A stretch of 64,000 nucleotides of DNA, taken from contig NZ_FNFB01000033.1 in NCBI RefSeq assembly GCF_900100395.1, positions 17,989 to 81,988 of the forward strand. The letters run 5' to 3'. This document shows positions 17,498-25,675 of the stretch, one piece after another. A program made the translations under genes and the position numbers. This DNA comes from Nonomuraea maritima (lineage in GTDB: Bacteria > Actinomycetota > Actinomycetes > Streptosporangiales > Streptosporangiaceae). The notes beneath the pieces are model-generated. The model had not been told where the DNA came from. It worked only from the letters and a program-made list of their open reading frames with translations, and ran no database searches. Position 1 is the stretch's first letter. Every line of letters starts with the position of its first letter.

Positions 17498-18052
17498 ATG
17501 ACACCCGTAGTGGTCTACGACGCGAACGTGCTGTACGGCAACGCCCTGCGTGACCTGCTCATCCGCCTTGCCATGACGGGGCGGGTGCAGGCCAAATGGA
17601 CCAACCGGATCCTCGATGAGATGCAGCGCAATCTTGCTGCCAACCGGCCCGACATACCTGCGGAGAAGCTCGCCAAGCTCCGCTGCCTGATGAACTCCGC
17701 TGTCCGGGACTGCCTCGTCGAGGGGTACGAGCCGCTGATCGAAGGGCTGAAGCTGCCGGACCCGGATGACCGGCATGTGCCGGCCGCGGCGATCAAGGCG
17801 GGTGCGGAGGTGATCGTCACGTCGAATCTCAAGGATTTTCCCGCCGAGTACATGGCTCCGTGGTGTATCGACCTGCAGTCGCCGGACGACTTCGTACTGG
17901 ACCAGATCGACGTGGACGGAAGGGTCGTCTGGGCTTGTGTGCAGCAGATCGCGGACTCACGCAGCCGCCCGCCGGAAACCGTCGATGACGTGCTCGACGC
18001 TTTGGAGGCGGCAGGCCTCGTCGAAGCGGTCGCCGCCCTGCGAGCCGGCTGA
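17498..18052 (+). CDS. PIN-domain toxin (predicted ribonuclease)
   Basis: A 184-residue PIN-domain protein. Acidic active-site residues are visible: Asp in VVVYDANVLYG, Glu in RILDEMQRNL, Asp-Asp in PDPDDRHVPAAA and Asp in VTSNLKDFP. Members usually cleave tRNA, rRNA or mRNA in a metal-dependent way and are held inactive by the linked antitoxin. The C-terminal 50 residues extend beyond the PIN core. Coupled tightly to the upstream HTH protein. Confidence 0.88.
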   Translation: MTPVVVYDANVLYGNALRDLLIRLAMTGRVQAKWTNRILDEMQRNLAANRPDIPAEKLAKLRCLMNSAVRDCLVEGYEPLIEGLKLPDPDDRHVPAAAIKAGAEVIVTSNLKDFPAEYMAPWCIDLQSPDDFVLDQIDVDGRVVWACVQQIADSRSRPPETVDDVLDALEAAGLVEAVAALRAG

Positions 18053-18169
18053 GATCCCGCCGAACCTGCTCGCCCCGGCGTGGTCCTGCACCGCATGCTC
18101 GTCAAGGCGGCGGGTCGCTCTTCCGCGGAAGGGGTGTGGGCGCGGCCTTCTGTCACTAGGGTCGCCGTC

Positions 18170-18349
18170 GTGGACGACAGGGTTCTCTTCGACGTGCCCG
18201 ACACCGTGCTGGTGCTCTCACCAATCCTTGGGTGGGGCCTCTTGCTTCTGCCGACCATGATCTGGGTCGTCTGGGTCGTCGTGAAGATGCTGCGCCGCCC
18301 CGAAGAACGTGCCGACCGTACGGTGGCCGGGGGCAGGGAAGACGATTGA
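18170..18349 (+). CDS. Small single-pass membrane protein (59 aa)
   Basis: The frame VDDRVLFDVPDTVLV followed by the helix GWGLLLLPTMIWVVWVVVKM and a charged tail (RRPEERADRT) looks like a real small membrane protein of unknown function. TAGGGT (18157-18162) lies 7 bases before the GTG, the usual spacing for a leaderless actinobacterial transcript, which is why this start is preferred to the upstream ATG at 18080. Confidence 0.55.
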   Translation: MDDRVLFDVPDTVLVLSPILGWGLLLLPTMIWVVWVVVKMLRRPEERADRTVAGGREDD

Positions 18350-18432
18350 TACCGGAGCCCGACCTGGCTCATGGCAGAACGTCGTAGGCGCCGAAGGTGA
18401 TCGGGGCTACGGCGAGGCGGGTGAGGTGGCGG

Positions 18433-19176
18433 TCAGGTTTCTTGGTCGTCCAGGGTTTTGCGTGAGGCGCGTACCAAGGTCGCGGCGAAGATCACTGCGA
18501 GGAGTGCCGCTGACCCCACCGCCGCCAGTACGGGTGGCAGCAGGAACGTGGCCACGGCGCAGGCCGCGCCGAGCGCCACCATGGCGGTCCCCGCCCACCG
18601 CTGAGAGCGCTGCCAGGCCGATGTCCAGCGGCCCAGGGTGTCAGCCCCCGCGACACCGGCTGGAGAGAGCTTCTGGAGCAGGGCGCCGAACCCCATGAGC
18701 AGGACCCCGAACGCCGCCCCCATGACCCGATCCATGGGGAACTCCCGTCCGGACACGGTGAGCAGGAAACCCGTGTGCAGCACGAGCAGGAACAGCGGCA
18801 GCAGGGTGAAGAGCGCGTTCATCGAGCGGGTCTGGGCGTCGGGGCCGGCCACCAGCCGTGGATCCACGTACGGCCGGAGGCGGTCGCCGAGTTCGGTCGC
18901 CAGCACCATGATCGCGGCGATGAGCAGCAACGTCGCAGGGAGCGCCGCCACCGCCGCCGCCCGAGGGACGGAGACGCCTGCCCGCTGCCCGCTGCTCTCT
19001 CGCGTCACGACGACCGTGGGCAGCGAGTCCCACAGCGCCCAGGCGACGCCGGCCATGACGATCAGGCTCGCGGCAGACACCACGATTCCCGCCCACGGCG
19101 GACGGGGCCTACGATCCGTCCGGTTCACACCGCCTCCTTCCGCGTCCACGGTGGGCGGGGTTCGCAGCTGGGTCAC
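18433..19176 (-). CDS. Six-helix membrane protein, DUF1648/SdpI-like
   Basis: A 247-residue membrane protein with about six helices (WAGIVVSAASLIVMAGVAW, ALFTLLPLFLLVLHTGFLL, VMGAAFGVLLMGFGALLQ and others). The order of segments, with SLPTVVVT after helix 1 and GRWTSAWQRSQRWAGT before the last pair, recalls DUF1648/SdpI proteins, whose founding member gives immunity to a killing peptide. Two in-frame GTG starts, 19176 and 19128, each follow GGAGGCGG, so the start region appears duplicated. The shorter form lacks only a polar tail. The family call is tentative. Confidence 0.6.
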   Translation of the reverse strand: MTQLRTPPTVDAEGGGVNRTDRRPRPPWAGIVVSAASLIVMAGVAWALWDSLPTVVVTRESSGQRAGVSVPRAAAVAALPATLLLIAAIMVLATELGDRLRPYVDPRLVAGPDAQTRSMNALFTLLPLFLLVLHTGFLLTVSGREFPMDRVMGAAFGVLLMGFGALLQKLSPAGVAGADTLGRWTSAWQRSQRWAGTAMVALGAACAVATFLLPPVLAAVGSAALLAVIFAATLVRASRKTLDDQET

Positions 19177-19345
19177 GCCGCCTCCTTCGTCGTAATGACG
19201 CGCCTCGACTGTAGGCAGGCGGTGCGGTCGCGCGCATCGGGCACGGGTCATGTCCTGACGGCAGGCACGACATGCCGATCGTCATGGTGCGTACGTGCTC
19301 ATCGGCATGCTGGGCGGGCTCGGTCGGCGCCGTTATGCTCCGGCT

Positions 19346-20587
19346 ATGCCGGATGTCGGGCCGTTGGCGCGGACGGGGACATGGGCCGGCTTCTCGGATG
19401 GCCGCCCCCCGACCGTCTTCCAGATCTGTTTCTGGGGTTCGGTGCTGGTCAGCGCGCTCGTGGTGGTCGCCGCGGGCTTCCAGGCGACCGACCGCATCAC
19501 GAGCGACGGGCTGATGCTGGCGTTCTACGTCATGAGCGCCGTCGCGTTGCCCCTGGTCTGCCTGCTGTGGCCGCTGCTGCCGTGGCAGGCCACGGCGCCG
19601 GCGCGGCGCAAGGCGGTCACGGTCGCGTTCCTGGCATCCACGCTGCTCCTTGTCGCGGGCGGTGGCGTGGCCGCGCTGCTGGTGGTGGGCGTGGCGGTCG
19701 GCAACGCGCTGGTGGTGTACGGGCTGCGCGGCGGCATCGCCTACGCCTGCGTCACCGGGCTGTTCTCCTTCGCGCTGGGCCTGCTCAACCCCAGCCAGGG
19801 GGTCGTCGCCTCGATCGTGTCCGGCGTGGTGGTGCTGCTGCTGTGCCTGGTGATCCTCGTGGTCGTGGTGGCGATGATCGAGGCCGACCGCCGCGCGGAG
19901 GAGACCGCCGTACTGCTGGCGAAGTTGGAGAAGGCCCACGCCGAGCTGCGCGGTTTCGCCGAACGTACGCGCGAGCTGGCCGTCGGCGAGGAGCGGGCCC
20001 GCATCGCGCGCGACATGCACGACTCGGTGGGGCACTACCTGACCGTCATCAACCTGGGGCTCAGCAACGCGCAGCGCTACCGCGAGCGCGACCCTGACCA
20101 GGCCTGGGACGAGGTGCGCCAGGCCCAGCGACTCACCCGCGAGGCCCTCGCCGACACGCGGCGTTGGGTGCGAGCGTTACGTCCCCTGCGGATGGACGGC
20201 AAGAGGGGGATCGAGGCGCTGGCCGCACTGGTGGAGTCGTTCGGCGGCGCCGACACCGCGATCACCTTCACCCCGCGTGGCCGGTGGCCCGACCTGGACG
20301 GCGACCGCGAGCTGCTGTGCTTCCGCGCCGTACAGGAGGGGCTGACCAACGTGCTGCGGCATGCCAAGGCGGGCGACGCCAGGGTCGCGCTGGACTGCAC
20401 GGAGGCGGCGGTGACCATCACGATCAGCGACGACGGACGGGGCGGCGACGGCGATGCGTGGACCGACGGTGCGGGCCTGCGCGGCCTGCGGGAGCGAGCG
20501 GAAGCGGTGAACGGGACCATCGAGACGCACACCCGCCCCGGCGAGGGGTTCACGTTGCGCGTGACGGTGCCGGCAGGCCGGCCGTGA
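19346..20587 (+). CDS. NarL-type sensor histidine kinase
   Basis: A 413-residue kinase. About six hydrophobic segments fill residues 20-185, then a HisKA_3 dimerisation domain (ERARIARDMHDSVGHYLTVI, phosphorylated His in MHDSVGH) and an HATPase domain (FRAVQEGLTNVLRHAKAGDA, ISDDGRGG, GLRGLRERAEAVNG). It should phosphorylate the LuxR-type regulator it overlaps. ATG 19346 lies 6 bases after TATGCT, a leaderless-promoter pattern, so it is preferred to upstream ATG codons. Confidence 0.92.
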   Translation: MPDVGPLARTGTWAGFSDGRPPTVFQICFWGSVLVSALVVVAAGFQATDRITSDGLMLAFYVMSAVALPLVCLLWPLLPWQATAPARRKAVTVAFLASTLLLVAGGGVAALLVVGVAVGNALVVYGLRGGIAYACVTGLFSFALGLLNPSQGVVASIVSGVVVLLLCLVILVVVVAMIEADRRAEETAVLLAKLEKAHAELRGFAERTRELAVGEERARIARDMHDSVGHYLTVINLGLSNAQRYRERDPDQAWDEVRQAQRLTREALADTRRWVRALRPLRMDGKRGIEALAALVESFGGADTAITFTPRGRWPDLDGDRELLCFRAVQEGLTNVLRHAKAGDARVALDCTEAAVTITISDDGRGGDGDAWTDGAGLRGLRERAEAVNGTIETHTRPGEGFTLRVTVPAGRP

Positions 20588-21222
20588 TCCGCGTCCTGCT
20601 GGTCGACGATCAGCTGCTGATGCGGGAAGGGCTCCGCAAACTGCTGCAGATCGAGCCCGGCATCGAGGTGTGCGGGTCGGCGAAGGACGGCGTGGACGCG
20701 CTCGACCTGCTCGCCCGGCTGGCCCCTGGAGATCGTCCGCACGTGGCGCTGGTGGACGTCCAGATGCCGCGGATGAACGGCGTGGAACTCGTCACCCGTC
20801 TGCGGGCGCAGCATCCGGACATCGCCCCGCTGATGCTGACCACGTTCGACGACGACGACTTCGTCTTCGGCGGGTTGCGCGCCGGCGCCCAGGGCTACCT
20901 GCTGAAGGACATCGCGCCGGAAGAGCTGGTGGACGCCATCGAAAGGGCCGCGCGGGGGGAGACGGTGCTGGGCGGCCCGGCGGCCGAGCGCCTGGTGGCC
21001 GCCCTGCGCGGCGACATGCCCGCACCGGAGGAGCCGCCCGTTCTGTCGGAGCGCGAGTACGAGGTCGCACGGCTGGTCGGAGCGGGCGCCTCCACCCGCG
21101 AGATCGCCCGCACGCTGCACATCACCACCGGCACGGCCAAGAACCACATCTCCAGCTGCCTCCGCAAACTCGACCTGCGCGACCGCGCCCAACTGGCCGT
21201 GTGGGCCGTACGCCACACCTGA
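20584..21222 (+). CDS. NarL/LuxR-family response regulator
   Basis: A 212-residue regulator: receiver domain with DDQ acidic pair, phosphoacceptor in VALVDVQMPRM, Thr in LMLTTFDDD and Lys in GYLLKDIAPEEL; then a LuxR-type HTH (LSEREYEVARLVGAGASTRE, TTGTAKNHISSCLRKL). GTG start lies inside the kinase stop (GTGA), so the pair is coupled. Target genes are not evident; sodC is the nearest downstream gene. Confidence 0.94.
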   Translation: MIRVLLVDDQLLMREGLRKLLQIEPGIEVCGSAKDGVDALDLLARLAPGDRPHVALVDVQMPRMNGVELVTRLRAQHPDIAPLMLTTFDDDDFVFGGLRAGAQGYLLKDIAPEELVDAIERAARGETVLGGPAAERLVAALRGDMPAPEEPPVLSEREYEVARLVGAGASTREIARTLHITTGTAKNHISSCLRKLDLRDRAQLAVWAVRHT

Positions 21223-21366
21223 CGACACGCCGGGGACGGGGAAGCTTTGCTCCCGGTATGGGGGGAGTGGGGCGAAGGTGGGGGATCTCCCGCAGCGAGG
21301 GGCTTTGTGACGTTCTGTCTGAAAGGCCCGTCCGCTGACTCGTGAACACAGCAGGGGAGACCACTG

Positions 21367-21966
21367 ATGAGGATGGTTCGACTGGTTCCGGTTGCCGTGC
21401 TGGGCGTGGGGGTCGTCGCGCTGGGCGCCTCCGCCCTCGGTGACATGCTGCCGGCCCGCGACGGCGCGCCCGCCGGCGCCGTGATCAAGGACGCGGCCGG
21501 TCAGACGGTCGGCTCGCTCAAGGTGGAGGACGCCGGGGGCGGGATGACCAGGCTCACCGTCGGCGTGTCGAACCTGCCGGCCGGCTTCCACGGCTTCCAC
21601 GTCCACACCAAGGGCGTCTGTGAGGCGCAGTCGAAGGACCCCGCCACCGGCAGCCCGTTCTTCAGCGCCGGCGGACACTGGGACCTCGACTCGCACTCCC
21701 ACGACGACCACACGGGAGACCTGCCCAACCTGCTGGTCGGCAAGGACGGCTCAGGCACCGCGACCATGACGACCGACCGCTTCACCGTGGCGCAGCTGCT
21801 GGACGGGGACGGCAGCGCCATCATGGTCCACTCCGCGGCCGACAACCACGCGAACATCCCGGACCGGTACCGCACCGCGGCCGGCGCGGCGGGCCCCGAC
21901 GCCGAGACCCTGAAAGCGGGCGACTCAGGAGGACGCATCGCCTGCGGCGTGATCACGTCGGGCTGA
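21367..21966 (+). CDS. sodC: Secreted Cu-Zn superoxide dismutase
   Basis: A 199-residue SodC that converts superoxide to oxygen and peroxide outside the cytoplasm. A signal or anchor sequence (MRMVRLVPVAVLGVGVVALG) precedes the beta-barrel. Metal ligands are visible: HGFHVHTKGVC, GGHWD, HSHDDHTGDLPNL and MVHSAADNH. Cys in KGVC and near the end (IACGVI) fit the conserved disulfide. GGGGAGACC before the ATG supports the start. No lipobox is evident. Confidence 0.93.
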   Translation: MRMVRLVPVAVLGVGVVALGASALGDMLPARDGAPAGAVIKDAAGQTVGSLKVEDAGGGMTRLTVGVSNLPAGFHGFHVHTKGVCEAQSKDPATGSPFFSAGGHWDLDSHSHDDHTGDLPNLLVGKDGSGTATMTTDRFTVAQLLDGDGSAIMVHSAADNHANIPDRYRTAAGAAGPDAETLKAGDSGGRIACGVITSG

Positions 21967-22045
21967 CCCGTGCGCCGGGGACCCTGCACCGCACGTGGAC
22001 GGCAGGACATGTCTTTTGTCAGAGGTCTGAGCTATGGTCGGCCGT

Positions 22046-22420
22046 ATGACGGGACCGTGGAGAACTCCACGTGGGTCCATCGCGTTCACCATCGCGATGG
22101 GCCTGGTCCTGCTGTCTCTGGTGCTGGCCGGCGCGTCAGGGCGCACGAGTTCCGGCCCCGCGGTCGCGCAGGGCTCGGCCTCCGGCCCCGTGTGGCAGCT
22201 GAGCGGATCGGGCGCCGATCTCACCGGCCTGCCGCCCCAGGCGAGCAACGCCCGCGAGCACCACGTGCTGTCGCTGTGGCCGCCGCTGCGCGGCGAACGC
22301 CACAGCGAGCTCGCGCATCTGGCGCTGCTTCCTGCGCTGGGCTCCGACCCGGGCATGCTGCGTGAGCCGCAGCAGCTGACGCACCGCACCGCCGGTTCCC
22401 GCAGCCCCCCGCAGGCTTAG
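22046..22420 (+). CDS. Hypothetical membrane-anchored protein
   Basis: A 124-residue protein I do not recognise. One N-terminal helix (FTIAMGLVLLSLVLAGASG) suggests a signal anchor, followed by a low-complexity outside part. TATGGT at 22033-22038 sits 7 bases before the ATG, a leaderless pattern. GC-rich shadows are common here, so the promoter match is the main support. Confidence 0.5.
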   Translation: MTGPWRTPRGSIAFTIAMGLVLLSLVLAGASGRTSSGPAVAQGSASGPVWQLSGSGADLTGLPPQASNAREHHVLSLWPPLRGERHSELAHLALLPALGSDPGMLREPQQLTHRTAGSRSPPQA

Positions 22421-22757
22421 CCGACGTTCTTCGTCCAGGCTCCGCGACCACGTACGCCGCGGAGCCCGATGGCGCACCCTCTCAACCGTTCCGCGTGCGG
22501 GCTTGAGCCCGGCGCCGGTGCGGGCGTTCCGGCGCGCCACGAAGACGTCTCACGACCCATCCCCTCAGGAACATCCCTCAGGGAAGCCGCCCGACGTCCG
22601 GGCCGCTTTCGTCGTGCCGCCATCTCGTTGGCGTCAGCTAGGAGCCGAACATCGTCATGGCCGTAGTCGCTTGGGTTCACGGGCTGCCGGGTCAGCCCGC
22701 CGTCCGCCGGTCCGCCGCTGCTGTCGCGCGACCTCGCGCGGCGGGACGGAGGCCGAA
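22421..22757. other. 337-base intergenic region with hairpin
   Basis: No convincing gene is seen. GGCTCCGCG and CGCGGAGCC (22438-22466) form a 9-bp stem with an 11-base loop just after the upstream gene, a possible terminator without a T-run. The rest holds the upstream region of the MreB-like gene. Confidence 0.45.
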
Positions 22758-23585
22758 ATGAGGCAGGAGCGGCGCCTGCTGGCGCTCGACCTGGGCACCG
22801 CCCGTACGCGGTCGCTGTCGGTGGGCGGGCACGCGATCGCCGACCGGCCCTCGGCCGTCGTACGGCGGTCGTCGCCGCCCGGCTCCCACGGGAGCGACCA
22901 CGGGAGAGACCCCGGGAGAGACCACGGGAACCCGGGGAGAGACGTGGTGCGGCCCCTGCGGCACGGCATGGTGGCCGACCCGGGCGCCTGCCTGCGGCTG
23001 GTGCGCATGGCGGTGCAGAACACCTGCCACTACGACCCGCGTCCGCTGGAGCGGGTGCTGGCCGGGGTGCCGGTGGCGGCCTCGCCCAGTGACCGCCGGG
23101 CCGTCCGGGTCGCGGTCTCCGAGATCGCCGGGTGCGAGGTGCGGCTGGTGGAGGAGCCGCTGGCCGCCGCCGTCGGCGTCGGCCTCGACGTCGTCGACCC
23201 CCGTCCGTGCCTGCTGCTGGACGTCGGGGCCGGCATCGCGGAGGCCGTGGCGATCAAGGAGGGGGCCGTCTCCGACGCGGTCGCCCTCCAGCTCAGCACC
23301 ACCACCAGCGCGGGGCTGGCCGCGTACGCGCTGGAGAACGTCGTCGAGATGACGGCGGGGCTGCTGCGCCGGGTGCCCGCAGCCGAGCGCCCGGCCGCGC
23401 GCGCCCGAGGCCTGGTGGTCACCGGCGGCGGCGCGCAGCAGGAGGTGCTGCTGCGGCGGCTGCGGGCCGTGCTGCGGCTGCCGGTCGGCGCGGCGCCGCA
23501 GCCGCAGCACGCCACCGTGCGCGGGCTGATGCGGCTGTGCCTGCAGCCGGCCCTGGCGGCCGGGCTCGCCGCGTCGGCCCGCTGA
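22758..23585 (+). CDS. Divergent MreB-like actin-family protein
   Basis: A 275-residue protein with the actin-ATPase signature: phosphate-1 (LALDLGTARTRSLSV), phosphate-2 (LLLDVGAGIAEAVAI) and adenosine (VVTGGGAQQEVL) motifs. VVRPLRHGMVADP and VRLVEEPLAAAVGVGL follow the MreB pattern, but the protein is about 70 residues shorter than true MreB and lacks the membrane-binding N-terminus. Residues 43-62 are a degenerate repeat of HG/PG-R-D units. GGAGG before the ATG fixes the start. Such short MreB-like proteins occur in actinomycetes that also have full MreB; a role in cell shape or sporulation is only a guess. Confidence 0.75.
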   Translation: MRQERRLLALDLGTARTRSLSVGGHAIADRPSAVVRRSSPPGSHGSDHGRDPGRDHGNPGRDVVRPLRHGMVADPGACLRLVRMAVQNTCHYDPRPLERVLAGVPVAASPSDRRAVRVAVSEIAGCEVRLVEEPLAAAVGVGLDVVDPRPCLLLDVGAGIAEAVAIKEGAVSDAVALQLSTTTSAGLAAYALENVVEMTAGLLRRVPAAERPAARARGLVVTGGGAQQEVLLRRLRAVLRLPVGAAPQPQHATVRGLMRLCLQPALAAGLAASAR

Positions 23586-23641
23586 CGCGCGCCTCGCCCT
23601 CACAGACTTCCTGACCCATCACAGAAAGGACCCACCTGATC

Positions 23642-23968
23642 ATGGCATCGCATCTCAGCAGCGTGCAGCTCCAGTCGCTCCGGCAGGACCTGGAGACGCA
23701 GCTGGAGCAGCACCGCCGGCACCTGCACGGGCTGCGCGAGCAGGAGCAGGACAGCAACGGCGGCGACGGCACCTGGCAGGAGCTGGTCGTCTCGATCACC
23801 ACGGCGGAACGCGCCGTGGCCGAGCTGTCCCAGGCCATCGACAGGCTGGCGGACGGCACGTACGGCCGCTGCTCCCACTGCCAGTCGCCCATCCCGTTCG
23901 AGCGGCTGAAGGTCCGGCCGCTGGCCCATACGTGCATCCAGTGTCAGCGGCGGAAGGAAGCCGCCTGA
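23642..23968 (+). CDS. DksA/TraR-family zinc-finger protein
   Basis: A 108-residue protein: an N-terminal coiled-coil hairpin (residues 5-70) and a C4 zinc finger (CSHCQSPIPFERLKV, CIQC) near the end. DksA/TraR proteins enter the RNA polymerase secondary channel, but the tip acidic residues of DksA are not obvious here. It follows the MreB-like gene by 56 bases and ends at a strong terminator. Confidence 0.88.
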   Translation: MASHLSSVQLQSLRQDLETQLEQHRRHLHGLREQEQDSNGGDGTWQELVVSITTAERAVAELSQAIDRLADGTYGRCSHCQSPIPFERLKVRPLAHTCIQCQRRKEAA

Positions 23969-23974
23969 CACTAA

Positions 23975-24006
23975 CGAAAGGGGGCGGATCGCTCCGCCCC
24001 CTTTCG
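23975..24006. terminator. Strong stem-loop terminator after the DksA/TraR gene
   Basis: CGAAAGGGGGCGGA and TCCGCCCCCTTTCG are perfect 14-bp arms around a TCGC loop, starting 7 bases after the stop codon. The stem ends before the downstream PucR gene, so it probably closes the MreB-like/DksA transcript. Confidence 0.85.
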
Positions 24007-24020
24007 CACCTGGAGATGAA

Positions 24021-25565
24021 ATGATCACTTTGGACCGCCTGCTGAACGTCCTCGGCGGGTACGGCGTGCGGCTGTGCGGCCGTCCCGAGGCGCGCTCGGC
24101 GCGCCTGCGCAGCGTGGCGATGCCCGACGCCAGCGACCACCACGTCGCGGGCGACGTGCTCCTCGCCGTCGGCACCTGCTCGATCGACGAGGCGGTACGG
24201 TGGGCGGCCGCCGCGCGGGCAACGGCGGTCCTCGTCCGCCCGACCAGGGTCGGCGCCGACGTCGAGAGGGAGGCCGCCGCGATCGCCGACCGGTCAGGGG
24301 TGGCCGTGCTGCTGGCCGACCCGGTCGTGTCCTGGAGCCAACTGGCCGGTGTGGTGTACGGGCTGGTCCTGGAGAGCCGCGAGACCGCCTCAGGACGCGG
24401 CCCCACCGACCTGTTCTCCCTGGCCGACAACCTGGCCGACACCATCGGCGGCGCGGTCACCATCGAGGACCGCCACTCGCAGGTGCTCGCCTACTCCCGC
24501 TCCCAGCAGGCCGGAGACCCGGCCCGCTTGGAGACGATCCTCGGACGGCGGGTGCCCGAACGGGTGCGCGAGCTGTTCCAGCGGCAGGGCGTGTTCGCCC
24601 GCCTGGCGGCGACCGACGAGCCGCTGTTCGTCCCCGCCGACGCCGACCACGGCCTGACCGGGCGGATGGCGGTCGCGGTACGGGCCGGCCGCGAGCTGCT
24701 CGGCACGGTGTGGGTCAGCTGCGACAGCCCGCTGACCGGCGTCCACCGTTCCGCCCTGGCCGACGGCGCGCGTACCGTCGCGCTGCACCTGCTGCGCTCC
24801 CGAGCCAGTGCCGACTTCGAGCGGCAGGTCGAGTCCGACCTGGTCACCCGGCTGCTGGAGGGTGACGCCGACGCCGAGACGGTGCTCAGCCGGCTGGGCC
24901 TCGGCCCACGCGAGACCCGGGTGATCGCGGTCCGCGCGCACACTCCCGACGACAGCCACGCCGCGCTGCTGCTGGCCTTCGAGCAGGCCACGTCCGGTTT
25001 CGGCTGGTCGCGCCCCGGGCGCAGCGCGCTGCTCGGCGACACCCTCTACACCGTCCTGCCGGCCGAGGGGGCCGAGACGGCCAGGCAGTGGATCGCGGCC
25101 CTGCGTACCGAGCTGCCCGCCAGGGTGCGGGTCACGGCTGGGGTCAGCGCGCCCGCCGAGGCCGCCGACCTGCCCGCCGCCCGCCAGGAGGCCGACGAGT
25201 GCCTCGCGCTGCACGAGAGCGCCGAACCCGGCGCCGTCCCGCCCGCCTACGACGAGTCATGGGACGACATCCTGCTGCGGCGGCTGCGCACCGCCGCGCG
25301 CAGCGGGCGCACCCCGGCCCGCGGCCCGGTCGGCACGCTGCTGCGGCACGACCAGCGGCACGGCACCAGCTTCGTCGTCACGTTGCGGGCCTGGCTGGAG
25401 AGCCAGGGCGACCTCACCGTGGCCGCCGAGCGGCTCGAGGTGCACCCCAACACCGTGCGCAACCGCCTGCGCAAGATGGGCGAGCTCGTGCCGCTCGACC
25501 TGTTCGACCCGCGCCGCCGCCTGGCCATGACCATCGTGCTCGCCGCGCTGGAGGACCTCGCGTGA
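24021..25565 (+). CDS. PucR/CdaR-family transcriptional regulator
   Basis: A 514-residue regulator with the PucR layout: N-terminal purine-catabolism domain (LDRLLNVLGGYGVRLCGRPE onward, residues 1-120), a central GGDEF-like/GAF-type segment, and a C-terminal HTH_30 domain (SQGDLTVAAERLEVHPNTVR, NRLRKMGELVPLDLFDP). Family members activate catabolic genes in response to a small metabolite. It lies 110 bases upstream of the D-amino-acid dehydrogenase gene and probably controls it through the TTGTG/CACAA repeats between them. Confidence 0.9.
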   Translation: MITLDRLLNVLGGYGVRLCGRPEARSARLRSVAMPDASDHHVAGDVLLAVGTCSIDEAVRWAAAARATAVLVRPTRVGADVEREAAAIADRSGVAVLLADPVVSWSQLAGVVYGLVLESRETASGRGPTDLFSLADNLADTIGGAVTIEDRHSQVLAYSRSQQAGDPARLETILGRRVPERVRELFQRQGVFARLAATDEPLFVPADADHGLTGRMAVAVRAGRELLGTVWVSCDSPLTGVHRSALADGARTVALHLLRSRASADFERQVESDLVTRLLEGDADAETVLSRLGLGPRETRVIAVRAHTPDDSHAALLLAFEQATSGFGWSRPGRSALLGDTLYTVLPAEGAETARQWIAALRTELPARVRVTAGVSAPAEAADLPAARQEADECLALHESAEPGAVPPAYDESWDDILLRRLRTAARSGRTPARGPVGTLLRHDQRHGTSFVVTLRAWLESQGDLTVAAERLEVHPNTVRNRLRKMGELVPLDLFDPRRRLAMTIVLAALEDLA

Positions 25566-25570
25566 CGCCG

Positions 25571-25618
25571 TTGTGCTGAATCCACAATGACGGCTTTGTG
25601 ATTGTCGTCCGCTCACAA
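25571..25618. promoter_or_regulatory. Alternating TTGTG/CACAA half-sites
   Basis: TTGTG (25571), CACAA (25583), TTGTG (25596) and CACAA (25614) alternate in orientation between the PucR and dehydrogenase genes, giving inverted repeats with gaps of 7, 8 and 13 bases. Three palindromic pairings in 48 bases suggest cooperative binding by the PucR protein. That is inference. Confidence 0.55.
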
Positions 25619-25675
25619 CGGCGTGGACCGCCGCCCAGGTCATGCTGAGGCGTCCGTACGTGTTGGAGGGGTGGA

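Noticed and set aside
22889..22945. Repeats resembling a short CRISPR or satellite array
   Set aside because: Units are in frame inside a coding region, have no unique spacers and encode a protein loop.
25566..25675. Purine-catabolism operon suggested by the PucR name
   Set aside because: The downstream gene is a D-amino-acid dehydrogenase-like flavoprotein, and no xanthine, urate or allantoin gene is seen.
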